64,000 nucleotides of DNA from Streptomyces sp. NBC_00572 (GTDB taxonomy: Bacteria; Actinomycetota; Actinomycetes; Streptomycetales; Streptomycetaceae), in the NCBI RefSeq assembly GCF_026341815.1, contig NZ_JAPENX010000001.1, positions 1,178,001-1,242,000 on the forward strand, written 5' to 3'. Within the stretch, counting starts at the first letter, position 1. Each line of letters starts with the position of its first letter. The notes beneath the pieces are model-generated. The model saw nothing but the letters and a program-made list of their open reading frames with translations, searched no databases and was not told where the DNA came from. The translations under genes were made by a program, and so were the position numbers. This document shows positions 1-7,536 of the stretch, piece by piece.

Positions 1-1095
1 CTCCGGATCAGGCCGTACGTGACGCTGGACGCGGCGGGGGACGGGGGCGGGGCGCGGGGCCCCGGCGCGTACGCGACGGACGATCCGTACGCTTCCCCCG
101 GCGCGTACGGGACGGACGACCCGCCGACGGCCCAGCTGGCGGCGATCCGGGAGGACGGGGGGCCGGTCGGGGGGCCGGGTGTCCCGCACGAGGGGCCGGC
201 GGGCGACCGTCGGTACGGGGGTCCGGGAGACGGTCGGTACGGGGAGCCGGGCCGGGATGCCGTCACGGTGCAGGAGCCGGGTGCCGGGGCTGGGGCTGGT
301 ACCTACGGGACCGAGGCGTACGGGACCGAGATCCTTCCGGGCGCGTCGCACCCGGGCGGCGACCCCTCCGAGACCATGCCGCTCCGGCTGCACGGCGTCG
401 GCGACATTCCCCCGCCGCCCGGCCACGAGCGAGGGCACGGGCGGGGACAGGGGCGCAGGCGCGGCATGGTCGTCGCGGCCGTGGCCGCCGTCGCCGTGGC
501 GGGCACCGCCGCCTTGGCGGCGGCCGTGCTCGGCAGCGGGGACGACCCCGTCGACCGGGCGGCCGTACCCGAGGTGACCACGAGCGCGTCCCTGAACCTC
601 GCCGTGTCGGAAGCTCCGTCCCCTTCCTCCTCGTCGGAGAGTCCTGAGCCGACCTCGCCCTCCCCGACCCCGCGCAGGACGTCCGCGTCCCCGTCGGCCA
701 CCCCTTCCGCGAGCCGCACGACCACGACGCCGAGCGCCTCGGCGAACACGACCGGCGCGGCGCCGCCCCCGGCCGCCACCGCCTCGCCGACGCCGGCCAC
801 CGCCTCGCCGACGACGGCACCGGCCACGACGTCACCCCCGACGGGGTCGCCGGGGAACGGCGAGGAGGAGCCGGAGACCCTGAGCTTCGGCTCCAGCGGG
901 CACGAGGTGCGGGAGCTCCAGCGACGGCTGACCGACGTGGGGGTCTACGAGGGCCGGATCAACGGCAGGTACGACGACGAGGTCTGGGAGGCGGTCTCCC
1001 TCTACCAGTCGTACATGTACATCCAGGACGACCCCGAGGGCGTGTACGGCCCGAACACCCGCGAGGTCCTGGAGCGATACACCCCTCACATCTGA
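1..1095 (+). CDS. peptidoglycan-binding domain protein, membrane-anchored (5' end outside window)
   Basis: The frame is open back to base 1, so the start lies upstream; a GTG at 19 is possible, but the residues before it (LRIRPY) look like the conserved run that precedes this domain in Streptomyces homologues. The visible part has a Gly/Tyr/Asp-rich cytoplasmic region, an Arg-rich stop followed by one membrane helix (about 466-540), a long Ser/Thr/Pro extracytoplasmic linker (about 590-850), and a C-terminal peptidoglycan-binding fold (about 885-1092) with the typical VRELQRRLTDVG-Y-G-NG-YD-E-AV pattern. Probably it tethers the membrane to the cell wall. No hairpin terminator is seen after it. 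Truncation by the window edge is certain; ligand binding is inferred from the family. Confidence 0.85.
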   Translation, partial: LRIRPYVTLDAAGDGGGARGPGAYATDDPYASPGAYGTDDPPTAQLAAIREDGGPVGGPGVPHEGPAGDRRYGGPGDGRYGEPGRDAVTVQEPGAGAGAGTYGTEAYGTEILPGASHPGGDPSETMPLRLHGVGDIPPPPGHERGHGRGQGRRRGMVVAAVAAVAVAGTAALAAAVLGSGDDPVDRAAVPEVTTSASLNLAVSEAPSPSSSSESPEPTSPSPTPRRTSASPSATPSASRTTTTPSASANTTGAAPPPAATASPTPATASPTTAPATTSPPTGSPGNGEEEPETLSFGSSGHEVRELQRRLTDVGVYEGRINGRYDDEVWEAVSLYQSYMYIQDDPEGVYGPNTREVLERYTPHI

Positions 1096-1297
1096 GCCTC
1101 ACAGCTGAGCCCCTCTGAGTCCCCCAAGCCCCGTGAGTCACGCGCACCCCCCGAGTCCCGTGAGTCCCGGCATGCGGACCGGTTGGCCAAGACGGCCCTC
1201 GGTTTTGTATCGTAGAAAAACAAAGTGGCCCCGCCCGCAATCCCTGACCGGTGGGCGGGACCGCTTCGTTCTCCGCACCACCCCCTCTGGAGACCCG

Positions 1298-1966
1298 ATG
1301 CCTGCCACCACCCCGGCAACGCTCACCGCCCGCGCCCTCCTCCTCGACATGGACGGCACCCTCGTCAACTCGGACGCCGTCGTCGAGCGCTGCTGGCGAC
1401 GCTGGGCGGAGCGGCAGGGCCTCGACGGGGAAGCCGTGCTCAAGGTGGTCCACGGCCGCCAGGGGTACGCGACGATGGCCGTCCTCCTCCCGGACCGCCC
1501 CATGGACGAGAACTACGCCGACAACCGGGTCATGCTCGCCGAGGAGACCGCGGACCTCGACGGCGTCGCACCCGTCCCCGGCGCCCCCGCCTTCATGGCC
1601 GCGCTCGCGGAGCTGCCGCACGCCCTGGTGACCTCGGCGGACGAGGCCCTCGCGCAGGCCCGGATGGGGGCCGCGGCGCTCCCGATGCCGCAGACCCGGG
1701 TCACGGCCGAGGGCGTCGGGGCCAGCAAGCCGGACCCCGAGGGCTTCCTGAAGGGCGCGGCCGAGCTGGGCTTCGACCCGGCGGACTGCATCGTCTTCGA
1801 GGACTCCGAGGCCGGCATCCAGGCGGGCCGCGCGGCCGGCATGCGGATCGTGGGCGTGGGCCCGCGGGCGGCGGCCTTCGCTCCGGACGTGCACATCGCC
1901 GACCTCACCCAGCTGCGGGTCGAGGCCGCGGCCGACGGTTCGATCACGCTGACCGTCCTTCCGTAG
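1298..1966 (+). CDS. HAD-superfamily phosphatase, beta-phosphoglucomutase/sugar phosphatase type
   Basis: 222 residues. HAD motif I is DMDGTLVNSD with nucleophile D17 and acid/base D19; a cap follows; motif II is LVTSAD; motif III is the Lys of SKPDPEGF; motif IV is EDSEAGIQAG. This matches the subclass of small sugar-phosphate phosphatases and mutases that act in the cytoplasm. The frame is open further upstream, but the ATG at 1298 is chosen because a GGAG sits 6 nt ahead and the family begins just before motif I. It is followed by a strong hairpin terminator and stands alone. The substrate cannot be told from sequence. Confidence 0.88.
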   Translation: MPATTPATLTARALLLDMDGTLVNSDAVVERCWRRWAERQGLDGEAVLKVVHGRQGYATMAVLLPDRPMDENYADNRVMLAEETADLDGVAPVPGAPAFMAALAELPHALVTSADEALAQARMGAAALPMPQTRVTAEGVGASKPDPEGFLKGAAELGFDPADCIVFEDSEAGIQAGRAAGMRIVGVGPRAAAFAPDVHIADLTQLRVEAAADGSITLTVLP

Positions 1967-2003
1967 GCCCCACCACCCCAGCCTCCGCACCTCACGCTCA
2001 GCA

Positions 2004-2043
2004 GAACGAGACCCCGGACCGAGAACGGTCCGGGGTCTCGTTC
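2004..2043 (+). terminator. Rho-independent-type terminator after the HAD gene
   Basis: A perfect 17-bp inverted repeat (2004-2020 and 2027-2043, arm GAACGAGACCCCGGACC) around a 6-nt loop, 37 bases after the stop. There is no long U tract, as is usual in Streptomyces. Confidence 0.85.
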
Positions 2044-2255
2044 CGTCCGCGCGCACCCACCCCCGTGACACCGGGCGGAACCTGTCACTCCATCAGAACA
2101 CGTCCAACCCCTTGATGTGACGTGTCCATGTCGCCACCCTGTTACCTGGCGCACCCCCCACCGAAACCTGGCGCCGCCACGATGACCGGGCCATCGCCCG
2201 GCACCCCCACGGGGACGGCACCCAGCCAAGGTCCCCCCACCTCAAGGGAGCTCAC

Positions 2256-2906
2256 ATGCCCGCCGGCACCATCTACGCGCGTCGACTCGCTGTACTCGCC
2301 ACCTCCGCCGCCCTCACCGTCACCGGCCTCCTCGCCACGGCCCCGGCCGCCCAGGCCGCCATGCCCACCCCGGTCAGCGCCGCCACCGCCCGCACCTACC
2401 TGGCCGCCCTCACCGTGAAGGCGGAAGGTTCCTCCTCGGGCTACAGCCGGGACCTCTTCCCGCACTGGATCACCCAGTCCGGTGCCTGCAACACGCGCGA
2501 GACCGTCCTCAAGCGCGACGGCGTGAACGTCGTGACGGACTCCAGCTGTGCCTCGATCAGCGGCAGTTGGTACTCGCAGTACGACGGCGCCACCTGGACC
2601 GTGGCCTCCGACCTCGACATCGACCACATGGTCCCGCTCGCCGAGGCCTGGCGCTCGGGCGCCAACGCGTGGACCACCTCGCAGCGCCAGTCGTTCGCGA
2701 ACGACCTCACCCGGCCGCAGCTGATAGCCGTGACGGACAACGTCAACCAGTCGAAGGGCGACCAGGACCCGGCGGAGTGGCTGCCCTCGCGGACCGCCTA
2801 CCGCTGCACGTACGCCCGCGCATGGGTGCACGTGAAGTACTACTGGAACCTCAGCGTCGACTCCGCCGAGAAGAGCGCCCTCCAGTCCGTCCTCAACGGC
2901 TGCTGA
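2256..2906 (+). CDS. secreted HNH-family nuclease (GmrSD C-terminal/DUF1524-like)
   Basis: 216 residues. An N-terminal signal peptide (positive RR, hydrophobic core, AQAA near residue 35) predicts export. The catalytic core carries the DIDHMVPLAEAW motif (D121, D123, H124) and NQSKGDQDP (N164, K167, D169), the beta-beta-alpha-metal site of the HNH family. Two Cys pairs (C78/C98 and C184/C216) could form disulfides, which fits an extracellular enzyme. AAGGGAG lies 5 nt before the ATG. It is monocistronic with a terminator behind it. Probably it degrades DNA or RNA outside the cell; specificity is unknown. Confidence 0.88.
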   Translation: MPAGTIYARRLAVLATSAALTVTGLLATAPAAQAAMPTPVSAATARTYLAALTVKAEGSSSGYSRDLFPHWITQSGACNTRETVLKRDGVNVVTDSSCASISGSWYSQYDGATWTVASDLDIDHMVPLAEAWRSGANAWTTSQRQSFANDLTRPQLIAVTDNVNQSKGDQDPAEWLPSRTAYRCTYARAWVHVKYYWNLSVDSAEKSALQSVLNGC

Positions 2907-2936
2907 CCGCCCCACCACTGACATCACGTCAACAAC

Positions 2937-2978
2937 GGCCACCGGGAAGTGAACCTCACCACACACTTCCCGGTGGCC
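2937..2978 (+). terminator. terminator after the HNH nuclease
   Basis: 15-bp perfect inverted repeat (2937-2951 with 2964-2978, arm GGCCACCGGGAAGTG), 12-nt loop, 30 bases after the stop codon. Confidence 0.8.
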
Positions 2979-3002
2979 GAATGTTGAACTTGCAAGCACT
3001 AC

Positions 3003-3021
3003 TGAGGGGTGCCTAACCTTA
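3003..3021 (+). promoter_or_regulatory. candidate iron box (DmdR/IdeR-type operator) overlapping the DoxX promoter
   Basis: TGAGGGGTGCCTAACCTTA matches 15 of 19 bases of the DtxR-family consensus TTAGGTGAGCCTAACCTAA as I remember it. It covers a plausible -10 (TAACCT, 3014-3019), which lies 18 bp from a -35-like TTGCAA (2990-2995). Binding would block the promoter under iron sufficiency. The promoter assignment and the regulator are inference. Confidence 0.5.
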
Positions 3022-3093
3022 CGGCCTCATCGGTTTCCGTCCCCCCGCTCCCCGTCCACCCCACGGACGAGGCCAGGCCGAAGGAGTCCCCCC

Positions 3094-3630
3094 ATGAACA
3101 CCCCGAACACCCTGAACACCCCACGCAATTCGAACGACGCGAAGAGCCCCGGCGGCGGTGCGAGCACCCTCTCGGGCCGCCTCGACCAGGCCCAGCCGTA
3201 CGCGCTCGGCCTCTTCCGCATAGTCGTCGGCCTGCTCTTCGCCTGCCACGGCGCGGCCTCGCTCTTCGGAGTCCTCGGTGGCGCGATGGGCGGCGGCACG
3301 GTCCCGGCCGGCACCTGGCCGAGCTGGTACGCGGCCGTGATCCAGCTGGGCGCCGGTGGCCTGGTCCTGGCGGGCCTGGGCACCCGGAGCGCCGCGTTCC
3401 TCGCCTCGGGCTCGATGGCGTACGCGTACTTCAAGGTCCACCAGCCGGAGTCCCTCTTCCCGCTGCAGAACGGCGGCGAGACCGCGGCCCTGTTCTGCTG
3501 GGCCTTCGCGCTGCTCGTCTTCACCGGCCCGGGCGCGCTCGCTCTCGACCGGCTCTTCGGCAGCCGGGTCGGCGCGGGCTCCACGACGCGCAGGACGAGC
3601 GAGGAGCAGGCCGCCCCCGTCACGGCCTGA
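3094..3630 (+). CDS. DoxX family membrane protein
   Basis: 178 residues. After an Asn/Thr-rich N-terminus there are four hydrophobic helices with the DoxX signature: a first helix with GLFRIVVGLLFACHGAASLF, then WYAAVIQLGAGGLVLAGLGTR, a short helix with MAYAYFKVHQP, and a last helix before a charged tail. DoxX proteins are small quinone/oxidoreductase-associated membrane proteins whose exact role varies. An AAGGAG lies ahead of the ATG. The upstream iron-box-like site suggests control by iron, which would be consistent with a redox or oxidative-stress role, but this is inference. Confidence 0.88.
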   Translation: MNTPNTLNTPRNSNDAKSPGGGASTLSGRLDQAQPYALGLFRIVVGLLFACHGAASLFGVLGGAMGGGTVPAGTWPSWYAAVIQLGAGGLVLAGLGTRSAAFLASGSMAYAYFKVHQPESLFPLQNGGETAALFCWAFALLVFTGPGALALDRLFGSRVGAGSTTRRTSEEQAAPVTA

Positions 3631-3682
3631 ACGACGCCGCCGACCGGGTGAGGGGCCCCGCGGCCCCACAGCCTCTGTCGCC

Positions 3683-3754
3683 GCCGGTACAGGAAAGTGC
3701 CGTACAGCAAGCGCCGTACAGCAAGCGCCGTACAGCAAGTGCCGTACAGGAAAG
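3683..3754 (+). repeat. 14-bp tandem repeat, about five units
   Basis: Units of GCCGTACAGCAAGC/T start at 3699, 3713 and 3727. Edge variants carry GGAAAG instead of GCAAG (start 3683, with one extra G, and 3741). The unit is not a multiple of three and lies between genes. The last unit runs into a terminator hairpin. Confidence 0.8.
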
Positions 3755-3789
3755 GGCCGGGATACGCAGCACGCGTTCCGGCCCTTTCC
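3749..3789 (+). terminator. terminator after doxX
   Basis: 12-bp perfect stem (GGAAAGGGCCGG 3749-3760 with 3778-3789) with a 17-nt loop, directly after the tandem repeat. Confidence 0.6.
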
Positions 3790-3948
3790 CGTACCCCCAC
3801 CACCCAGAACCGGCCCCTCGGGTCGGCCGCTTTCCCGCAGAGCCGCACAGCTTCGAACGGGTAGGGCCGGGCCCTCGGCCCCACCCGGGCCGGGCCCCCG
3901 GCACCCACCCGGCAGACGGCCTCCCGCCCCCGCGTAGGCTCTGCCCCT

Positions 3949-4578
3949 GTGAATCTGCTCGACAGCCTGGGCTCGCTGCGGTCGCTCACCGCCGGTCCAT
4001 GGATCTACCCGGTGGTGGCGACGTCGATCCTGCTCGACGTCTTCCTGCCCGTGCTGCCGAGCGGCTTTCTGGTGATCACCGCCGCCACGGCGGCGGCATC
4101 GGCCACCGCGGCCACCCCCGACGTACCGTCCCTCATCCCGCTGCTCCTGTGCGCGGCCACGGCCTCGGTGCTCGGCGACTTCCTCGCGTACCGGCTGGCC
4201 CTGCGGGGCGGCGCCCGCCTGGACCGCACGATCGCCCGGTCGAGGCGCCTGTCCATGGCGCAGGAACGTCTCGGCACCGCACTGGCCCGGGGCGGCGGGC
4301 TGCTCGTGGTCCTCGCGCGCTTCGCCCCCGCGGGCCGCTCGGTGGTCTCGCTCGGCGCGGGCGCGGCGAAGCGGCGCGTCGAGGAGTTCCTGCCCTGGTC
4401 GGCCCTGGCGGGCATCACCTGGGCCTCGTACAGCGTGGGGCTCGGCTGGCTCGGCGGTCAGTGGCTGGGCGCGACCTGGTTCAGCGCGGGAGTGTCGACC
4501 CTCGCGCTCTTCCTGGCCGGCGGGCTCGCCGCCTATCTCATACGGCGTCCGCCTGAGGCTCCCGCGCCTGCCTCCTGA
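3949..4578 (+). CDS. DedA family (VTT domain) integral membrane protein
   Basis: 209 residues, mostly hydrophobic, with the SNARE-associated/VTT arrangement: a first reentrant region ending in PVLPSGFLVITAA, a helix with GDFLAYRLALRGG, a basic loop, and the R-FAPAGRSVVSLGAG signature followed by the W-ALAGITWASYSVGLGWLGG segment. DedA proteins act as proton-dependent lipid-carrier flippases or scramblases in the inner membrane. The GTG start is 8 nt after a TAGGCT -10 box, so the transcript may be nearly leaderless. Its 3' end overlaps the convergent DUF2277 gene by 41 bases. Confidence 0.85.
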   Translation: MNLLDSLGSLRSLTAGPWIYPVVATSILLDVFLPVLPSGFLVITAATAAASATAATPDVPSLIPLLLCAATASVLGDFLAYRLALRGGARLDRTIARSRRLSMAQERLGTALARGGGLLVVLARFAPAGRSVVSLGAGAAKRRVEEFLPWSALAGITWASYSVGLGWLGGQWLGATWFSAGVSTLALFLAGGLAAYLIRRPPEAPAPAS

Positions 4579-4798
4579 CGGCGGGGTGCGCCCCGCGCAC
4601 CTCCAGGCCGTCGAGAAGTCTCGCGGTCGCGTCGGCGATCTCGTCCACGGCCCGCTCGAAGACCTCACGGTTGTGGGCGGCGGGGTGGTGGAAGCCGGAG
4701 ACCTTGCGGACGTACTGCAGGGCGGCGGCGCGGATGTCGTCCTCGGTCGCCTCCTCGGGCAGCGCGGGCGGTCGGAGCGTCTTGATGCTGCGGCACAT
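4538..4798 (-). CDS. DUF2277 family protein
   Basis: 86 residues beginning MCRSIKTLRPP, the conserved N-terminus of the small DUF2277 family, then the helix EDDIRAAALQYVRKVSGF and the H-P--HN-EVFERAVDEIADATARLL helix. Homologues are short, helical and of unknown function. The frame stays open upstream, but the family always starts at this Met-Cys, so the ATG at 4798 is chosen. The last 41 bases overlap the 3' end of the convergent DedA gene, and the tail RRQAREPQADAV is encoded there. Confidence 0.8.
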   Translation of the reverse strand: MCRSIKTLRPPALPEEATEDDIRAAALQYVRKVSGFHHPAAHNREVFERAVDEIADATARLLDGLEVRGAHPAVRRQAREPQADAV

Positions 4799-4964
4799 GC
4801 CTCCAGTGTGGCGCGCCCCACTGACAACCGGGGTGAACCACTGCGCCGGCCTGCCGAGGACCATCGGAAGCGGCCCGGCACACAGCCCGTCCCAGCCCGG
4901 CACGGCCCGGCACAGCCCGCGAAGGAGCTCGTCGCGGCCGGAGCGGCCCGGCTCAGCGAGGCGC

Positions 4965-5189
4965 TCAGGCCCCGAGACCCCGCCGGCTACGCGCGTTGAT
5001 CTCGGCGGCTCGGGCGCGCAGCTCACGCAGGGGCGTGGCGAGCTGGACGTCGGCGGGCTCCGCCTCCCACTCGGCGCCGCCGTGGACGGCCCGGATGAGA
5101 AAGCGCCCGGAGACGCTCTCCACGTAGAAACCGACCCGCCCGGTGGCGGCGTCGCGGACGAGGTCACCGACCTCGGGCAGTGGCTGCAC
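4965..5189 (-). CDS. small hypothetical protein
   Basis: 74 residues (VQPLPEVGDLVRDAATGRVG...) of a compact beta-rich pattern with a central EWEAEPADVQLATP and a basic C-terminal helix. I have seen similar 70-80 aa proteins in Streptomyces but know no function. The GTG at 5189 is chosen because a GGAGGG lies 4 nt upstream; an open extension from 5249 lacks such a site. The approximately 210-base space to the divergent GntR gene holds that gene's promoter. Confidence 0.65.
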   Translation of the reverse strand: MQPLPEVGDLVRDAATGRVGFYVESVSGRFLIRAVHGGAEWEAEPADVQLATPLRELRARAAEINARSRRGLGA

Positions 5190-5283
5190 GCATCCCCTCC
5201 GTCCCGATTCCTGAAGCGTTCCCGGAGTACTCCTGAAGCATGGGGACACCCAGAGAAGCGGCGCGGACCCGCCCTGTCAACGT

Positions 5284-5295
5284 ATCTCTAGAGAT
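5284..5295 (+). promoter_or_regulatory. 12-bp palindrome, candidate GntR operator
   Basis: ATCTCTAGAGAT is a perfect palindrome with the CTAG centre that is common in HutC/UTRA-type operators (for example the TCTAGA-like core of DasR sites). It lies about 105 bases upstream of the GntR start and about 95 upstream of the divergent small gene. That this regulator binds it is inferred from position and symmetry. Confidence 0.5.
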
Positions 5296-5399
5296 GTCCC
5301 CCGATGGATGGATCGACCGGGCGGGGCGGCGTACACGTGTGCACCCTGGCCGCGGGGTGCGCCGTAGGGTGTCCCGCAGATGAAGGGAGTGGTCCACCC

Positions 5400-6158
5400 G
5401 TGACTGACCAGGACAGCGCTCGTCGGCCCAAGTACCAGCGCATCGCCGACGAGTTGAGAACCGCGATCCAGTCAGGCGCCTTCGCGCCGGGTGACCGGCT
5501 CCCCGGCGAGAACGACCTCATGACGACCTACGCCGTGGCCCGGATGACGGCCCGCCAGGCCCTCTCCGTGCTGCGCACCGAGGGGCTCGCCGAGGCCCGC
5601 AAGGGCGCCGGGGTCTTCGTCCGCGTCTTCCGCCCGTTGCGCCGCCGGGGCATCCCGCGCCTCTCGGGCGAGCAGTGGGGCAACGGCCGTTCGGTCTGGT
5701 CGGCGGACGTGGAGGACCGGGAGCTGGTGGTCGACCAGATCGAGGTCGGCGAGACGGAGGCAGGCGCGCGGGTCGCGGGGGCGCTGAACCTGACGCTGGG
5801 CGCGCCCGTGTGCGTCCGCAGCCGCCGCTTCGTGCTCGATGCGAAGCCGGTGCTGCTCTCGGTCTCGTACCTCTCGGCGGAGCTGGTCCGCGGTACGCCG
5901 ATCGCCGAGCCGGACACGGGGCCGGGCGGGACCTACGCCCGGCTGACCGAGCTGGGCCACCGGCCGGTGCGGTTCCGCGAGGAGATCCGCTGCCGGATGC
6001 CGACGGCGGACGAGTCGGACCGGCTGGCCCTGGAGTTCGGCACGCCGGTGGTCCTCATCGGGCGTACGGCGTTCACCGGGCCGGGGATGGCGGTGGAGCT
6101 CAACGAGATGACGCTGGACTCGTCGTCGTACGTCCTGGAGTACGACTTCGACGCGTGA
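5400..6158 (+). CDS. GntR family (HutC/UTRA) transcriptional regulator
   Basis: 252 residues. An N-terminal winged helix (about 10-78) contains RIADELRTAIQSGAFAPGDR, the recognition stretch YAVARMTARQALSVLRTEG, and the wing KGAGVFV. A UTRA ligand-binding domain follows (about 95-250) with GAPVCVRSRRFVLDAKPVLLS and R-EEIRCRMPTADE. Such proteins bind a small effector, often a sugar phosphate or amino acid derivative, in the cytoplasm. The GTG start has AAGGGAG about 10 nt upstream. A palindrome in the upstream region may be its own operator. Its last 59 bases overlap the convergent MBL gene. Confidence 0.9.
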   Translation: MTDQDSARRPKYQRIADELRTAIQSGAFAPGDRLPGENDLMTTYAVARMTARQALSVLRTEGLAEARKGAGVFVRVFRPLRRRGIPRLSGEQWGNGRSVWSADVEDRELVVDQIEVGETEAGARVAGALNLTLGAPVCVRSRRFVLDAKPVLLSVSYLSAELVRGTPIAEPDTGPGGTYARLTELGHRPVRFREEIRCRMPTADESDRLALEFGTPVVLIGRTAFTGPGMAVELNEMTLDSSSYVLEYDFDA

Positions 6159-6906
6159 CGTCGAACCGCAGTCCCGGGTCGGCGTGGACGACGTCCCCTT
6201 CGTACGCGGCGGCGGCCAGCGCGACGGCCTCCCCGGCCGTCACCGCCGCTCCCACATGGGTCACGACGAGCCGCCCGGCACCGGCCTCGGCGGCGCTCCG
6301 GCCGGCCTGCGCGGCCGAGTGGTGCCCAGGTACGTCTCCGTCCGCCTCGCACACGAACAGGTCGCAGTCGCGGGCGAGTTCGACGAGGGAGGGGCAGGGC
6401 TCGCAGTCGCCGGAGTAGACGAGCGAGCGCCCGTCCTCGCCCTCCACGCGCAGCGCGAAGGCGGGAAGCCCGTGCTCGACGGCCCGGGACGTCAGGGTCA
6501 GCCCACCGATCCGAACGACATGCCCGTCGTGCAACTCCTCGACGGCGAAAGCCCTTTCGACGGGGCTGCGCTCGCTCCCGTTGGTGAGGAACCCGGCGAG
6601 CCGATCGGCGATGCCGACGGGCCCGAACAGCGGCACGGGCAACGAGGGCTCAAGTCCCGAGTAGAGCAAGGCGTAGGAGAAGGTGAGCAGGTCGGCGGAG
6701 TGATCGGCGTGCAGATGGGAGATCCAGACGGCGTCGACGTCTCCGAGAGCGACGTACCGCTGGAGCTCGGCGAGGGTGCCGCTCCCGGCGTCCACCCAGA
6801 CCCGGACTCCACCGCCCTCGACGAGATAGCCGGAGCAGGCGTTGCCCGGCCGGGCGAAGGGGGTGGCGGACCCGAGCACGGTGATCCGCAAGGACGCGTC
6901 GAACAT
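6100..6906 (-). CDS. MBL-fold metallo-hydrolase
   Basis: 268 residues with the metallo-beta-lactamase signature SHLHADHSADL (H64, H66, D68, H69), a G-CSGYLVEGGGVRVWVDAGSG strand region, H-LPAFALRVE, YSGDCEP and a C-terminal THVG. This matches the RNase Z-like/cyclic phosphodiesterase branch, which binds two zinc ions. The ATG has no Shine-Dalgarno but lies 6 nt after a TAATCT -10 box, so the transcript is probably leaderless. The last ~19 residues (TRRSRTPG...) have no family character and are encoded antisense to the GntR 3' end, suggesting that an older stop codon was lost. Substrate unknown. Confidence 0.87.
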   Translation of the reverse strand: MFDASLRITVLGSATPFARPGNACSGYLVEGGGVRVWVDAGSGTLAELQRYVALGDVDAVWISHLHADHSADLLTFSYALLYSGLEPSLPVPLFGPVGIADRLAGFLTNGSERSPVERAFAVEELHDGHVVRIGGLTLTSRAVEHGLPAFALRVEGEDGRSLVYSGDCEPCPSLVELARDCDLFVCEADGDVPGHHSAAQAGRSAAEAGAGRLVVTHVGAAVTAGEAVALAAAAYEGDVVHADPGLRFDVTRRSRTPGRTTTSPASSR

Positions 6907-7032
6907 AAGCCAAGATTAAATTACCCCTACGCCAACTCGCGCGAAGTTGTGCGGATGAGGTGAAGAGCGTGCGTATTCTGTGTGCTCGTCGGGACCCATC
7001 GGCGGGCTCCCGGCAGAAACTGAGGGACATTC

Positions 7033-7482
7033 ATGCTTCGCGCACGCACGTTCGCGGCCGTGACCGCGGCCGCCGCCTCCGGCATCCTGCTGCTGCCCAC
7101 GCAGGCACAGGCCGCCGGCTCGGTCCACCTGTACAAGATCTACTACGACAGCCCGGGCACGGACCGTCGCTCGAACACGAGCCTCAACGCCGAGTACGTG
7201 CAGATACGCAACACGACCGGCGCGGCGGTCAACCTGCGCGGCTGGACGCTGACGGACGCGGCGAACCACAAGTACACGTTCGGCAACTTCACCCTCGGCA
7301 AGGGCAAGATCGTGACGGTCCGCACGGGCCGCGGCACGAACACGTCCGCGAACGTCTACCAGAACCGTGGCGCGTACGTCTGGAACAACGACCGCGACAC
7401 CGCGACGCTGAAGAAGTCGAACGGCGCACGGGTAGACACGTGCTCGTACAACTCGACGCGGGTCGACTACAAGTGGTGCTGA
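7033..7482 (+). CDS. secreted lamin-tail domain protein
   Basis: 149 residues. A signal peptide (MLRARTFAAV... ending AQAA near residue 28) is followed by one lamin-tail (LTD) beta-sandwich with the core features EYVQIRNTTGAAVNLRGWTLTD, the KYTFGNFTLGKGKIVTVRTG strand and the YVWNNDRDTATLKKSNG strand. Bacterial LTDs are extracellular and often accompany nucleases, where they may bind DNA or surfaces. The GAGGG ahead of ATG supports the start. It stands alone between the MBL gene and a terminator. Two Cys near the C-terminus could pair. Confidence 0.85.
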   Translation: MLRARTFAAVTAAAASGILLLPTQAQAAGSVHLYKIYYDSPGTDRRSNTSLNAEYVQIRNTTGAAVNLRGWTLTDAANHKYTFGNFTLGKGKIVTVRTGRGTNTSANVYQNRGAYVWNNDRDTATLKKSNGARVDTCSYNSTRVDYKWC

Positions 7483-7505
7483 CCCGGCACCGCAGGTAAC
7501 GAAGG

Positions 7506-7534
7506 ACGGGCCCCGGGAAACCCCCGGGGCCCGT
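7506..7534. terminator. bidirectional terminator between convergent genes
   Basis: 12-bp GC stem (ACGGGCCCCGGG pairing 7506-7517 with 7523-7534), 5-nt loop, lying exactly between the stop of the LTD gene and that of the convergent DUF4231 gene. Confidence 0.8.
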
Positions 7535-7536
7535 GC

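Noticed and set aside
2077..2104. ECF sigma promoter (GGAAC ... CGTC) ahead of the HNH nuclease
   Set aside because: The spacing of 19 bases is longer than usual and the short boxes occur often by chance.
3683..3754. CRISPR array
   Set aside because: The units are contiguous 14-bp repeats without unique spacers and no cas gene is near.
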